Positions 63,969 to 64,000 of a DNA stretch of 64,000 nt are shown in pieces. This stretch comes from Myxococcota bacterium (GTDB lineage: Bacteria; Myxococcota; XYA12-FULL-58-9; JALHOP01), in NCBI GenBank assembly GCA_022842935.1, contig JALHOP010000005.1, forward strand, positions 124,001 through 188,000, written 5' to 3'. Within the stretch, counting starts at the first letter, position 1, and the number at the start of each line of letters is the position of its first letter. The notes under the pieces are model-generated. The model was not told the origin of the DNA. It ran no database searches and worked only from the letters and a program-made list of their open reading frames with translations. A program made the translations under genes and the position numbers.

Positions 63969-64000
63969 AGTGCCTCCCAATGGGGTTTGTCCGGCGTCAG

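Overview
The window is a GC-rich chromosomal segment, most likely from a Myxococcota-type (delta-proteobacterial) Gram-negative. The support is: many short-signal lipoproteins, a MYXO-CTERM-like tail on a glycine-rich/Calx-beta surface protein, LPS genes (a Kdo transferase and an LptC-like lipoprotein), an OmpA-family lipoprotein, FG-GAP and Cys-rich surface lipoproteins, and a very large cyclase-ATPase-TPR signalling protein. No rRNA genes were seen. One tRNA, tRNA-Cys(GCA), was found.

Layout. 1-8.2 kb: the left edge cuts a dehydrogenase divergent from a HisC-like aminotransferase that lacks the PLP lysine. Next come a secreted unknown, a fusion of an RpoA-alpha-CTD-like domain with a DUF1963/YwqG-like domain, a 573-aa unknown and the Calx-beta protein. 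8.4-13.06 kb: accessory island at the 3' end of tRNA-Cys, with an unknown gene, an Imm11-type immunity protein, several decayed genes, and a 188-bp direct repeat whose last 18 bp copy the tRNA 3' end. 13.1-28.4 kb: core genes (FecR-like, LptC-like, truncated globin, YicC, glycyl-tRNA synthetase, MreB, RluA-type synthase, methyltransferase, WaaA, MshEN-like protein, class I aldolase, CPBP protease, DUF1684). 28.5-36.96 kb: the large cyclase/ATPase, a GGQ release-factor-like protein, a FAD oxidoreductase, and an operon of NifU-like protein, SspB-like adaptor and PrmA, divergent from a NUDIX hydrolase. 37-43 kb: lipoprotein plus Cys-rich outer-membrane protein, then an Mla/MCE lipid-transport operon with two permeases, and a MaoC pair. 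43-51.8 kb: two large surface lipoproteins and a GH13 enzyme. 51.9-64 kb: small membrane proteins, Ffh, an autotransporter-repeat lipoprotein, a Yip1-like pair, a patatin lipase, an MltB-like lytic transglycosylase without signal peptide, a second alpha-CTD-like protein and an OmpA lipoprotein.

Most genes sit in short operons with 4-bp ATGA/GTGA overlaps. The strongest unusual signals are: the tRNA-Cys island, where a conserved reading frame runs through the attachment site and is fused to a new C-terminus; the lysine-less aminotransferase; two non-RpoA proteins with alpha-CTD-like domains; two divergent gene pairs whose start codons overlap on one CATG; and a two-permease MCE transporter whose ATPase has a degenerate signature motif. 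All functions are inferred from motifs read by eye; no database search was run.
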